DNA of 64,000 nucleotides from Rossellomorea aquimaris (lineage in GTDB: Bacteria; Bacillota; Bacilli; Bacillales; Fictibacillaceae), in NCBI GenBank assembly GCA_020524245.1, contig JAIVLN010000002.1, forward strand, positions 1 through 64,000, written 5' to 3'. Below, piece after piece: positions 24,029-35,446 of the stretch. Under the pieces are notes generated by a model. That model had not been told where the DNA came from and did not search any database. It was given only the letters and a program-made list of their open reading frames with translations. A program made the position numbers and the translations under genes. Within the stretch, counting starts at the first letter, position 1, and every line of letters starts with the position of its first letter.

Positions 24029-25303
24029 TTAGTTGTTCGCACCTGTTGCTTCAATCTGCTGCTTGATTGTTTTTGTAGCGTCTTCAAGTGCAGGCTTCGG
24101 CTCTTGCTTACCAGTAACGATCAATTGAAGTGCGTTTGCCATTGGCTCCCAAACTTGACCCATTTGTGGGATATTTGGCATTGGCGTACCACGTTGAGAT
24201 TGTACAGCAACCGCTTTTGCACCTTCATTGTCCGCAATAACAGGATCTTCAATTAATGACTTCACTGGAGGGATTTCAGAAGTCTTTTCGTAACGGATCT
24301 TCGCGTTTTCAGCATTTGTAATCCATTCTACTAGTTTCGTAGCCCACTCTTGGTTTTCAGAGTAAGCAGATACGTGCCATCCTTTAACACCGATGAATGT
24401 TTGTGGATACTCACCATTTGGCAACTTAGGAAGTGGAGCTACACCGATTTCAATACCAGCGTCTCTCATTCCTTTGAATGCCCATGGCCCGTTCATGACA
24501 GAAGCGACTTTACCTTCGTTGAACAATCCGTCCATTGCAGAACCACCGTTTTCACCGATGATACCTTTCGGGAACAATCCTTCTGTATACCATTGTTGGA
24601 TGTATTCAGCACCTTTTACAGCACCTTCGTTATTAAGACCGATATCGTTTGCATCTAGACCTTCGTCTGTACGCTCAAATACATATCCGCCGTTTGCAGC
24701 CATGATTGCGTTAGCGAAGTAGAAGTTATCCCAAAGTGCTAGGAAACCGTAATTTCCGTCTTTCGTGAAATCTTTTGAGAAGCTGTAAAGCTCATCGAAA
24801 GATTCTGGAGCTTTGTCCATATGCGCTTTGTTATAAATGAATACTGGCGTTTCAGTCGCTTTTGGTAGACCATAAAGCTTACCATCAAACGTTTGAGCAT
24901 CGATTGAAGACTCAGTGAACGTATCAAGTACGTCTTGCTCAACCTCGATTGGTGCAAGCAATCCTTGTGTTGCCATCGCTCCGATTTGGTCATGTGGTAA
25001 TGTAAGTACGTCTGGACCTGTACCGGCTGGCGCATCCAATGGCAATTGCTCCTGGATTTCATCCGCCATTCCAAGTTCTTTGAATTCTACTTTAATGCCG
25101 TATTTCTCTTCGAAACTCTTAATAGCTGGCTCGAGTGCTATACCTTTTTCTTTATCTTCCCAAACGACCAGCTTTTCTGGTTTATCACTATTGCCTTTCT
25201 TCTCTTCTGATCCTTCAGAAGAATCTTCCTGTGGTCCGCAAGCAGCTAGCATGGAAACCGCTAGGCCGGCAGTCAATGAAACATTCAAAAACTTCTTTAA
25301 CAT
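24029..25303 (-). CDS. Maltodextrin-binding lipoprotein, MalE/MdxE-like
   Basis: A 424-residue extracellular solute-binding protein. A lipoprotein signal with lipobox LAAC puts the acylated cysteine at residue 22, followed by a Ser/Glu-rich linker. The mature part shows the cluster-1 binding fold (TGPDVLTLPHDQIGAMATQGLLAPI, NGPWAFKGMRDAGIEIGVAPLP). It captures maltodextrins for the two permeases. Its promoter at 25372-25400 is covered by an operator. Confidence 0.9.
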   Translation of the reverse strand: MLKKFLNVSLTAGLAVSMLAACGPQEDSSEGSEEKKGNSDKPEKLVVWEDKEKGIALEPAIKSFEEKYGIKVEFKELGMADEIQEQLPLDAPAGTGPDVLTLPHDQIGAMATQGLLAPIEVEQDVLDTFTESSIDAQTFDGKLYGLPKATETPVFIYNKAHMDKAPESFDELYSFSKDFTKDGNYGFLALWDNFYFANAIMAANGGYVFERTDEGLDANDIGLNNEGAVKGAEYIQQWYTEGLFPKGIIGENGGSAMDGLFNEGKVASVMNGPWAFKGMRDAGIEIGVAPLPKLPNGEYPQTFIGVKGWHVSAYSENQEWATKLVEWITNAENAKIRYEKTSEIPPVKSLIEDPVIADNEGAKAVAVQSQRGTPMPNIPQMGQVWEPMANALQLIVTGKQEPKPALEDATKTIKQQIEATGANN

Positions 25304-25344
25304 GAAATGACCTCCCCTAAATTAGCTCATTCGTTTTACGGTTG

Positions 25345-25358
25345 TGAAAACGTTTGCA
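25345..25358. promoter_or_regulatory. LacI/CcpA-type operator inside the malE-like leader
   Basis: TGAAAACGTTTGCA fits the LacI/cre consensus TGNAANCGNWWNCA at every fixed position. It lies about 14 bases past the -10 of the leftward promoter, where bound repressor would block transcription. Confidence 0.75.
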
Positions 25359-25371
25359 CTGATTAATTTGT

Positions 25372-25400
25372 ATTATACATAGTGAAAACGATTTCTGCAA
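25372..25400 (-). promoter_or_regulatory. SigA-type promoter of the malEFG-like operon
   Basis: On the minus strand TTGCAG (25395-25400), a 17-base spacer and TATAAT (25372-25377) form a near-consensus promoter. A weaker operator-like site (TGAAAACGATTTCT, 25383-25396) fills its spacer. Confidence 0.75.
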
Positions 25401-25409
25401 CCGTTTGCA
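25396..25409. promoter_or_regulatory. Shared LacI/CcpA-type operator over both divergent -35 boxes
   Basis: TGCAACCGTTTGCA matches TGNAANCGNWWNCA fully. It overlaps the -35 of the leftward promoter (25395-25400) and that of the rightward promoter (25405-25410), so one bound repressor could shut both. Confidence 0.75.
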
Positions 25410-25433
25410 TAACTTTTTCTATTAAATTATGAT
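25405..25433 (+). promoter_or_regulatory. SigA-type promoter of the glycosidase gene
   Basis: TTGCAT at 25405, a 17-base spacer and TATGAT at 25428 lie 37 bases before the proposed TTG start. Confidence 0.7.
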
Positions 25434-25446
25434 GAGAGTATCTTAA

Positions 25447-27754
<2,308 letters not shown>

Positions 27755-27818
27755 GACAACGAGGTGATGGATCGGAGCGATCGGTAGGTTATTTTGCTTT
27801 AACCATTTAGTAAATCGA

Positions 27819-28217
27819 TTATTTTTGAAGCTGCACTTGCGAGATTGGATTCCCGAGCCCCACTGTTGTACCGTCTGTTTTGGTCCAAATCAATTGTTGG
27901 AAAATAGGATCATAATAAAGTTCGCCGGTGATGTTCTTCACTTCTAAAATGAGATAAAAATGTGGGGAAAGTAGAAGGAAATCAGTCTGAAAGTGTAGGT
28001 TTTGATAGGAAAGCCTGACGTTATGAAGAATGTGAAATCTTTCTTTTGGGAGATATCGGAGTTGGTATTCAACAACCTCTTCACCGTAAAAACCAGCCTC
28101 AAGGTTATTCAATCTGGACAAAATCTGTGCATGTTTTGAGTGCTCAGGATCTCTCGCAGGGCTTCTACTTAGAAGCGAAATTAGTTGAAGATTTGGAATA
28201 GGCTTCATTAATTGCAT
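27819..28217 (-). pseudogene. N-terminal fragment of a frameshifted NERD-domain protein
   Basis: A 132-residue frame carrying the nuclease-related NERD domain: AGFYGEEVVEYQL, LHFQTDFLLLSPHFYLILEVKN (the D ... E-x-K restriction-fold triad) and YDPIFQQLIW. It stops at TAA directly after an A5 run on the minus strand (plus-strand T run 27822-27826), while the next frame carries the family's continuation. Removing one A rejoins both parts into about 332 residues. The start has AAGGAG 7 nt upstream. Array B lies above it. Confidence 0.75.
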
Positions 28218-28280
28218 GACATCACTCCTTAAAAGACATGTCTTCTACTATTCTTCATAACTAGCTGGATTCCCTTTTTC

Positions 28281-28440
28281 TGAAATATAGCTCAGATTTC
28301 GGAATTATAGCTCAGATTTCGGAATTATAGCCCAGAATTCGAAAATATAGCCCAAAATCCGAAATTATAGCCCAGATTTCAGAATTATAGCTCAAAATCC
28401 GAAATTATAGCCCAAACCACCAAATTTATAGCTCAAAACC
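28281..28440 (-). repeat. 20-nt tandem array B (eight units), same family as array A
   Basis: Eight units of exactly 20 bases start at 28281, 28301, 28321, 28341, 28361, 28381, 28401 and 28421. Read on the minus strand they carry GGGCTATAATTTC or GAGCTATAATTTC, the core of array A at 15129. The array lies just past the asparagine-synthetase terminator and 64 bases above the NERD-gene start. The 294-base gap 28218-28511 holds nothing else apart from the terminator. Confidence 0.9.
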
Positions 28441-28457
28441 ACTAAACCATCTCCCCA

Positions 28458-28496
28458 CCAAAACAAAAATGAAGAGGCTGGATCATCCAGCCTCTC
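28458..28496 (-). terminator. Intrinsic terminator of asparagine synthetase
   Basis: A perfect 23-base palindrome (AGAGGCTGGAT arms) is followed on the minus strand by TCATTTTTGTTTTGG. Confidence 0.85.
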
Positions 28497-28511
28497 TCCT
28501 TATGGATTCAA

Positions 28512-30359
28512 TCAATCCACGATATTCACATTGTAGTCTTCGAGCCAGGTGTTGATCTGGGCGAGGTGTGCGATGAGCTGTGGACCAGTCATCAACTGGC
28601 CGAACCATGGGGTCTTGAACGCCTCACCATCCGTACGAATGATCTCTTCCACCTTACTACGGTCGACCAGTTCAAGAAGTGGTGCCGAATCCCGCTCGAT
28701 AATCGATGACAACCACTCTTTCACCAACCGGGTGTACTCGGGGTGATGCGTCTTCGGATACGGGCTCTTTTTACGGTACAAAATCTCATCCGGAAGCACG
28801 CCTTCCAACGCTTTCCGCAAAATCCCCTTTTCGCGACCTTCCAAAAACTTCATCTTCCACGGGATATTCCATGCATACTCCACGATCCGGTGGTCCGCGA
28901 ATGGAACACGAACTTCCAGACTTGCCCCCATACTCATCCGGTCCTTCCGATCCAACAACGTTGCCATGAACCAATGCATATTCAGGTAAAACATCTCTCG
29001 ACGACGCGCTTCCGCCGGTTTTTCACCATCCAACCGAGGCGTCTCATCCACTGTCGCTTGATAACGACTTCCGACATATTCCTTCAAGCGAAGCTTCGCA
29101 CCCAATTCCGGTCGTAAAATCGACTGCCGTTCGTCGACAGAGTGCATCCAAGGGAACGCTTCTCGCTCCAATAGTTCCGGACGGTAAAACCATGGATATC
29201 CTCCGAAGATTTCGTCCGCACATTCCCCAGACAATCCGACCGTGAATTGCTGCTTAATCTCTTCACAAAACCAGAGGAGAGATGAATCTACATCAGCCAT
29301 TCCAGGCAAATCGCGCATATGGACAGCCGCCTTCAAGTAATGTAGCAGTTTTTCATTGTCAATGACAGATGTATGGTGGATCGTTTTCAAATAGTCACGC
29401 ATGATCTTGATCCACGGACCATCCGAGTTCGGCTGGAATGTACTCTTCTTGAAGTATTTATCATTCTCTTCATAATCGATCGAGTACGTGTGCAGTGCTC
29501 CGCGGCCTTCTTGCTGAAAATAACGGGAAGCAAACGAACTGATTGCCGAAGAATCCACACCGCCGGACAAAAACGTACAGACCGGCACATCTGCAACCAG
29601 CTGCCTTTCGACTGCATCCTTCAGCAACCACCGTACATGTTCGACCGTATCATCAAGTGATTCGTTATGTTCTTTACTTTCCACGTCCCAATAGCGCCAT
29701 ACTTTTACGCCGTTAACATCAAACTTCATGGCGTGACCAGCGCGGAGCTCCTTCACCCCTCGATATACGCCGTGTCCGGGGGTACGGGAAGGACCTAAAC
29801 CGAAGATTTCCTGCAGTCCTTCACGGTCCACTTCCGCTTTTACAGAAGGATGTGAAAGAATCGATTTCAGCTCTGACCCGAACAGCAACGCCCCTTTTTC
29901 CAACTTGTAAAAGAGTGGCTTCACACCGAGACGATCCCGCGCCATGAACAGCTTGTTCTCTCGATCATCCCAGATTGCGAAGGCGTAAATACCGTTCAAA
30001 TGGTCGACACATGCTTCACCCCACTCAATATAACTTGTCAGTAACACCTCGGTGTCACTATGTGAATCGAATGTGTGCCCTTTCGAACGTAGAACTTTAC
30101 GGATATCTTCTGTATTGTACAATTCCCCATTGTAAACCATTGAATAATGAACATCGTTGAAGGTTTTGTGCATCGGCTGTCCTCCGCCTGCCGGGTCGAC
30201 GACGATCAGTCGCGCGTGTCCGAAGGCGACATGGGGAGCAGTCCAATGCGTCGTGGCGTCAGGTCCTCTTTTTCCAAGCGTAGAAGCCATCTTCTTTATC
30301 GTTGCGGTTTCATTGGTCAGGTCGTTCTTATAATCAATCCAGCCCGTAATTCCACACAT
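28512..30359 (-). CDS. asnB: Glutamine-hydrolysing asparagine synthetase, AsnO/AsnB type
   Basis: A 615-residue enzyme. The start at MCGITGW exposes Cys2 as the glutaminase nucleophile; an N-terminal Ntn domain (RGPDATTHW, YNGELYN, GSELKS) precedes the ATP-pyrophosphatase domain (FLSGGVDSS, GLSGECADEIFGGYPWFY, EVRVPFADHR). It converts aspartate plus glutamine to asparagine. Length and the nearby YisL- and YisK-like genes suggest the AsnO (YisO) paralogue, which matters in sporulation in B. subtilis; that choice is inferred. GGAGGGTGAGG lies before the ATG. It lies 72 bases after the MtnE-like gene, probably in one transcript. Confidence 0.88.
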   Translation of the reverse strand: MCGITGWIDYKNDLTNETATIKKMASTLGKRGPDATTHWTAPHVAFGHARLIVVDPAGGGQPMHKTFNDVHYSMVYNGELYNTEDIRKVLRSKGHTFDSHSDTEVLLTSYIEWGEACVDHLNGIYAFAIWDDRENKLFMARDRLGVKPLFYKLEKGALLFGSELKSILSHPSVKAEVDREGLQEIFGLGPSRTPGHGVYRGVKELRAGHAMKFDVNGVKVWRYWDVESKEHNESLDDTVEHVRWLLKDAVERQLVADVPVCTFLSGGVDSSAISSFASRYFQQEGRGALHTYSIDYEENDKYFKKSTFQPNSDGPWIKIMRDYLKTIHHTSVIDNEKLLHYLKAAVHMRDLPGMADVDSSLLWFCEEIKQQFTVGLSGECADEIFGGYPWFYRPELLEREAFPWMHSVDERQSILRPELGAKLRLKEYVGSRYQATVDETPRLDGEKPAEARRREMFYLNMHWFMATLLDRKDRMSMGASLEVRVPFADHRIVEYAWNIPWKMKFLEGREKGILRKALEGVLPDEILYRKKSPYPKTHHPEYTRLVKEWLSSIIERDSAPLLELVDRSKVEEIIRTDGEAFKTPWFGQLMTGPQLIAHLAQINTWLEDYNVNIVD

Positions 30360-30431
30360 GGTTCCCTCACCCTCCATCTCTAATGTCACTTTATGCGTAG
30401 AAGATGGAAATGTGCCCACCATATGCGTCTT

Positions 30432-31607
30432 TTAAGAGAGATTGATTTGCGCTACCATTCGTTCTGCCCCTTCAATCAAACGCTCCTTGTCACATAACAA
30501 TCCGACTCTTACATAACCTTCACCATTTTCCCCGAAACCGTTTCCTGGTGCGACGATGACATGTGCTTCTTCCAACAACATTTCTGTGAAGGATTCTGAC
30601 GTGTATCCTTCTGGAACGGGAATCCAGGCAAAAAAGGAACCTTTCGGGGATTCGACCTTCCATCCGTGCTCATTAAACTTCGAAATGAAGGCGTTCCGCC
30701 GATCTTCATACAAGTCTACGAGATCCGACACACACTGCTGAGACCCGTTCAATGCGGCTGCCGCAGCCTCCTGGATCCCCCCATAAATACTGCAATAATA
30801 GTGATCTTGCAACAGATTGATCGCATTGATCACTTCTGCGTTCCCGAGCGCGAAACCGATGCGCCACCCAGCCATGTTGAATGTTTTCGAAAGCGTGTAT
30901 ACTTCAATACCGACTTCTTTCGCTCCTTTCGTTTGAAGGAAGCTGTGCGGCTTTTTCCCATCAAACCCAATCGTTCCGTAAGCAAAATCATGTACCACAC
31001 AGACGTTATGTTCATCCGCAAATTCGACTGTTTCAGTAAAAAATTCTGGAGTCGCAATCCCAGCCGTCGGGTTGTTCGGATAGTTGAGGAACATCAGCTT
31101 CGCTTTATTGAGCACATTTTCTGGTATGTTGCTATATACCGGTCGATATTCGTTCGCTCTATTCAATGGCATTTTATAAGACGCTGCTCCGGCAAGTGCA
31201 ATGCCAGATTCATAGTCTGGGTAACCAGGGTCTGGTACGAGTGCATATTCATCCGGATTCAATAAACACTGGCTGACCTCTACAAGTCCTGTCTTCGCCC
31301 CGAATAACACGGCTACTTCATTTTCCGGATCGAGATCCACATCATACTCACGCTTATAATAATCCACAATCGCTTTTTTCAAAAAAGGATAACCTCGGAA
31401 GGGAGCATATTTATGATAAAGGGGATTCTCGCTCGCCTGTTGAAGTGCCTCTACGACGTGTTCCGGTGCGGGTTGATCGGGATTTCCCTGCCCCAGGTTG
31501 ATCATGTCATAGCCTGCTGCGTAATAAGGTTGAATCTTATCCACAAGTTTTGCAAAAAACTGTTCGGGTAAACGTAATAATGTATCGGAATATTCAAACC
31601 GCTTCAA
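30432..31607 (-). CDS. mtnE: PLP aminotransferase, MtnE-like
   Basis: A 391-residue class I/II aminotransferase with NLGQGNPDQPAP, LNYPNNPTAG, HDFAYG and the PLP-lysine motif SKTFNMAGWRIGF. It resembles MtnE, which transaminates the keto acid of the methionine salvage pathway with glutamine as donor. The adjoining omega-amidase gene supports this, since it would clear the resulting 2-oxoglutaramate. The proposed start is TTG at 31607 (LKRFEYSD) with GGAGG 8 nt upstream; the ATG at 31649 has none. Other mtn genes are absent here. Confidence 0.75.
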   Translation of the reverse strand: MKRFEYSDTLLRLPEQFFAKLVDKIQPYYAAGYDMINLGQGNPDQPAPEHVVEALQQASENPLYHKYAPFRGYPFLKKAIVDYYKREYDVDLDPENEVAVLFGAKTGLVEVSQCLLNPDEYALVPDPGYPDYESGIALAGAASYKMPLNRANEYRPVYSNIPENVLNKAKLMFLNYPNNPTAGIATPEFFTETVEFADEHNVCVVHDFAYGTIGFDGKKPHSFLQTKGAKEVGIEVYTLSKTFNMAGWRIGFALGNAEVINAINLLQDHYYCSIYGGIQEAAAAALNGSQQCVSDLVDLYEDRRNAFISKFNEHGWKVESPKGSFFAWIPVPEGYTSESFTEMLLEEAHVIVAPGNGFGENGEGYVRVGLLCDKERLIEGAERMVAQINLS

Positions 31608-31720
31608 TCCATACACCTCCAAATGAAATTTCACGAAAATTCGAATCATTTATGTTAAAGTGTAATGAGTAAAAAGGAGAACATCAAGTAATATCATAGG
31701 ACTTTTAAGGGGGCTTATTC

Positions 31721-32497
31721 ATGAAAGCAGCTGTCATTCAAATGGACATTGAATTTGGAAATCCTCAAATGAATTTCGAGTATGTTACGGATCAGATCCG
31801 TGAGGCGTGTAACAACGAAGCAGATGTCATCGTCCTTCCGGAATTATGGACGACAGGATATGACTTGGAAATGCTGGATCAGATTGGTGACCCGGATGGT
31901 GAAAAGACGATTGAATTCATCTCTTCACTTGCTTCCACTTATCACGTGAATATTATTGCGGGTTCAGTCGCAGTCCGAAAAGGGGAGAAAGTGTACAACA
32001 CGATGCTTGTCTTCGATCGTGAAGGAGATGTTGTAAAGGAATACAGCAAAGTCCATCTGTTCCGTCTTATGAATGAAGAAAAATATTTAACATCCGGGAA
32101 TGAAGATGGACATTTTACCATTGATGATATTCCGGTTGCAGGCTTTATCTGTTATGACATCCGTTTTCCAGAATGGATTCGGAAGCATGCCTTAGAAGGA
32201 GCTAAAGTCCTGTTCGTTCCTGCAGAGTGGCCGAAGCCGCGAACAGAGCATTGGCGCAATCTGTTGATCACCCGTGCGATCGAGAACCAGTGTTATGTCG
32301 TTGCATGTAATCGAATCGGTAAGGATCCAAACAATGAATTCGGAGGTCATTCGATCATCATCGACCCATGGGGTGAAATCGTTGCCGAAGCGGAAGAAGA
32401 TGAAATGACGTTATATGCGGATATCGCCATTGATCACCTGGATGAAATCCGCACCCGTATTCCCGTTTATGAAGACCGAAGAACGGATCTATATTGA
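31721..32497 (+). CDS. mtnU: Nitrilase-superfamily omega-amidase, MtnU-like
   Basis: A 258-residue carbon-nitrogen hydrolase with the Glu-Lys-Cys triad visible as LPELWTTGYD, YSKVHLF and FICYDIRFPE. It matches the MtnU/omega-amidase branch, which hydrolyses 2-oxoglutaramate to 2-oxoglutarate and ammonia. It diverges from the MtnE-like gene; the 113 bases between their starts show no SAM riboswitch. AAGGGGGC precedes the ATG. A bidirectional terminator follows. Confidence 0.82.
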   Translation: MKAAVIQMDIEFGNPQMNFEYVTDQIREACNNEADVIVLPELWTTGYDLEMLDQIGDPDGEKTIEFISSLASTYHVNIIAGSVAVRKGEKVYNTMLVFDREGDVVKEYSKVHLFRLMNEEKYLTSGNEDGHFTIDDIPVAGFICYDIRFPEWIRKHALEGAKVLFVPAEWPKPRTEHWRNLLITRAIENQCYVVACNRIGKDPNNEFGGHSIIIDPWGEIVAEAEEDEMTLYADIAIDHLDEIRTRIPVYEDRRTDLY

Positions 32498-32530
32498 AAA
32501 AAAAGGGTGACGGCCTATACCGTCACCCTC
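32497..32530. terminator. Bidirectional intrinsic terminator
   Basis: GGGTGACGG / CCGTCACCC with a 6-base loop, with eight A on its left flank giving eight T on the minus strand. It ends the FIST-GGDEF-EAL gene and may also end mtnU. Confidence 0.92.
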
Positions 32531-32533
32531 CTC

Positions 32534-35446
32534 TTATACAATACTGTATTTACGGTTCAGATTTTTGATGGCTTCAGCTTCTACAGGTCTACTAATATAG
32601 TACCCTTGAATCTGGTTACAGCCGAACTTTTTTAGAGTCGTCAATTGTTCCTTTGTTTCAACACCTTCAGCCAACACCGTCACATTCAAGCCTTCACACA
32701 TCGTAATGATTGCCCGGACTATCGCGGCATCGGAATTGTATTCTTCTAGGTTACGAATGAAAGATTGATCGATTTTCAAAATATCAATCGGAAAGTCCCG
32801 TAAATAACTTAAAGAAGAGTACCCTGTCCCAAAATCGTCCACGGAAATCTTGACCCCTAATGCCCGTAATTGGTTGATGATCCACAAACTATGTTCAACG
32901 TCTTCGAGCATGATGCTTTCCGTCAATTCGATATGGAGGTTGGACGGTTGAAGCCCAGTATTCTGGAGACAAGTCTTCACTTCATCAATGAAATTCACAC
33001 GCTGGAACTGTTTGCCGGACACATTGACACAAATCGAAATGTCTTCCATCCCACTCTCATGCCATTTGCGTGTTTGACTGCATGCTTCCTCCAAAACCCA
33101 GTACCCAATCTCATTGATCAGCCCTGTTTCTTCCGCAATCGGAATGAAGATGTTTGGCGGAATCATCCCTCGTTTCGTATGCTTCCATCGGATAAGTGCT
33201 TCGAACGCAAATACCTCGCCGGTTTTCATACAAATCTGCGGTTGATAATAAACTTCAAGTTCATCCAACTGGGATGCCTTACGCAAATGATTCTCCAGTT
33301 CCAGCCGTTCATTGATCTTGTCGTTCATATCGTCGGTGAACAATTGGACACTGTTTCGACCGATCAACTTTGCTCGGTGCATGGCAAGATTGGCATGCTT
33401 CAGCAATTTCTCGTCGTCAATCGCATCATTCGGATAGAGACTGATTCCGATACTACCTGAAAGTACATATTCCTTCCCTTTTAAAAACACAGGCTTTTTG
33501 ATGACGGACAGTAAGTTATGTGCAAGAGCCGTAACGCTTTCCAAATCGTCTGCATGAGGGACAAGAACCAGGAATTCATCCGCTGCAAACCGAGCCAGAA
33601 ACTGATCGTCTGAAATCATACCGTTCATATTTTTAGCAACATGTTTCAGTATGCGGTCCCCTGCTTGATGACCTAAACTGTCATTGATCAATTTGAATTC
33701 ATCAAGATCGACAACCATGACTGCCACAAGGCCGCTTGTATGCCTCGCCACGTCAATCGCATGCTTCAAGCGTTCATGGAAAAACAGACGGTTTGGTAAT
33801 CCGGTTAAGCTATCATGATACGCAAGTTGCGAAATTTTTTCCTCGGCAAGAATCTGGTCTGTCCGGTTCTTCGCAACCCCATATATACCTACAACCTCAT
33901 CATTTACTATGATCGGCATATTGGCAACTTCGAACAGGACATTCTGGCCGTTTTTATGCTTGATGACAGCGGTAAAATGTTGAGGTTGGTTGTTCATGGC
34001 AAGATGGAAATAATCGCGTACACGATTCAAATCTTCTTCATTCATGAATTCCACAGCGTTCCTACCGATCACTTCGTCTGTCGTGAAACCGAGGATCTTT
34101 TCAGTCGTTGAATTGACACTTGTGATGGTTCCTTTACGATCGACCGAATAAACGATATCCGGATTATGTTCAAATAAGGATTTATACCGTTGTTCCGATT
34201 CTTTCAAACTAAGATGAAGTTCTTCCAAATCTTCTGTCGATGCTTTAATCAGTTGGGAAAGGGCAAGGATCTCCTTAATCTCAGAGCTTGCATTCGTCGC
34301 TCGTTTGAAATCTTCCTCGTCTATGTATGATTCACTTTCCGCTAACGCAAGGAACGTCAACGCGTACGATAAGACTTCATTCTTTCCATCTTCTTGATAA
34401 AACTCTCCCGCCGTAAAAGCGCCAGTTGTTGGAATCAGATTTTTGATCGTGTTCATTTCATGCTCGATCCCTTTTTTAAAGAACCGTAAACGGGACAAGC
34501 AGGAATACATGAACAATCCTTCTACAGTCACACCTTTCAACCGATCGAAAATAAAGTTAAAAGTATTCAAGAAAATACTCGCATCCCCACAACCGATGTA
34601 TACAGTCGTCCCTATTTCAATCGGGTTGATCACCGTTATAGAGCCATCCTCGTGAAATGCTTTGATCATGACGGGCTTCGTCACATGTCCTTGTTTGACC
34701 ATTAATGGGAAAGAGGAATCGGCACTTTCAATGTGCTCGAGCATCTTTTTACCCAGATATTTCTCATAGATTTCGCTCACTGGCTTATGATCCAACGTGA
34801 GGATACGTCGATCATTCACCTCGGTCACAATGAATGGACGTCCAGCCGTGCTCCATTCCGTACAGGCATGCAATGAAGCCGACAACTCTTCACCAGATAG
34901 ACTCACCGCAACCATTCCAGCGTCGATCAATCCTTCGCCTGAAATCAAAAACTCCTGTTGTTCAGGTCCAAGTGGTACAGCATTTCCTCCGGCAATTAAT
35001 ACTTGAGGACATTGAACTTCTAATGCGTCCAATACACTGCGGCTGTCAAATGTATGACTACTGCCGAAGAGGATGATTGCCTTCGTATCCTTTTCAACAA
35101 GTCTTCTACCGATCTCCAAACCGCAATCATACGGATTCTTATGGTTAGGTAAAGACACAGATGTGCCTTTAATACGTGTCTGTTCAAATACGGTAAAAGA
35201 AAGAACCGTTCCGCTCTGTTTGATTTCTCTATTAAATGAGGCTTCAATCGTAGCCCCGATGATGACCGATTTTGGTAGAATTATAGATAACAGGGAATGA
35301 AGTCGAGACATCCGAACTTTCCCTTCTTTCGTAAACACTTGTATAAGAAGGTGATTTTGACTTGTAAGTTCGTTTTTCTCTATGAATTCTATAATTTGTT
35401 TTTTATTGCGATACATCGTGGTGTATGTTTTCATTAATCGCATCAT
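32534..35446 (-). CDS. FIST-PAS-GGDEF-EAL cyclic-di-GMP signalling protein
   Basis: A 970-residue soluble protein. Residues about 30-340 form a FIST sensor (N- and C-parts: GATIEASFNREI, AGGNAVPL, KVPV-like KPVM stretch); a PAS domain spans about 420-530, a GGDEF-type domain 540-700 and an EAL domain 715-965. The cyclase signature is AADEF (621-625) instead of GGDEF, so synthesis is probably lost. The phosphodiesterase site is intact: EAL 749-751, N808, DDFGTGYSS 870-878, K891, E927. FIST domains sense small ligands, so this likely lowers c-di-GMP on ligand cue. No membrane helix is seen. A start at the ATG of 35434 is also possible. Confidence 0.85.
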   Translation of the reverse strand: MMRLMKTYTTMYRNKKQIIEFIEKNELTSQNHLLIQVFTKEGKVRMSRLHSLLSIILPKSVIIGATIEASFNREIKQSGTVLSFTVFEQTRIKGTSVSLPNHKNPYDCGLEIGRRLVEKDTKAIILFGSSHTFDSRSVLDALEVQCPQVLIAGGNAVPLGPEQQEFLISGEGLIDAGMVAVSLSGEELSASLHACTEWSTAGRPFIVTEVNDRRILTLDHKPVSEIYEKYLGKKMLEHIESADSSFPLMVKQGHVTKPVMIKAFHEDGSITVINPIEIGTTVYIGCGDASIFLNTFNFIFDRLKGVTVEGLFMYSCLSRLRFFKKGIEHEMNTIKNLIPTTGAFTAGEFYQEDGKNEVLSYALTFLALAESESYIDEEDFKRATNASSEIKEILALSQLIKASTEDLEELHLSLKESEQRYKSLFEHNPDIVYSVDRKGTITSVNSTTEKILGFTTDEVIGRNAVEFMNEEDLNRVRDYFHLAMNNQPQHFTAVIKHKNGQNVLFEVANMPIIVNDEVVGIYGVAKNRTDQILAEEKISQLAYHDSLTGLPNRLFFHERLKHAIDVARHTSGLVAVMVVDLDEFKLINDSLGHQAGDRILKHVAKNMNGMISDDQFLARFAADEFLVLVPHADDLESVTALAHNLLSVIKKPVFLKGKEYVLSGSIGISLYPNDAIDDEKLLKHANLAMHRAKLIGRNSVQLFTDDMNDKINERLELENHLRKASQLDELEVYYQPQICMKTGEVFAFEALIRWKHTKRGMIPPNIFIPIAEETGLINEIGYWVLEEACSQTRKWHESGMEDISICVNVSGKQFQRVNFIDEVKTCLQNTGLQPSNLHIELTESIMLEDVEHSLWIINQLRALGVKISVDDFGTGYSSLSYLRDFPIDILKIDQSFIRNLEEYNSDAAIVRAIITMCEGLNVTVLAEGVETKEQLTTLKKFGCNQIQGYYISRPVEAEAIKNLNRKYSIV

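Noticed and set aside
31608-31720. SAM (S-box) riboswitch between mtnE and mtnU
   Set aside because: The 113-base gap has no S-box hairpin set and no terminator, and is taken up by two divergent start regions.
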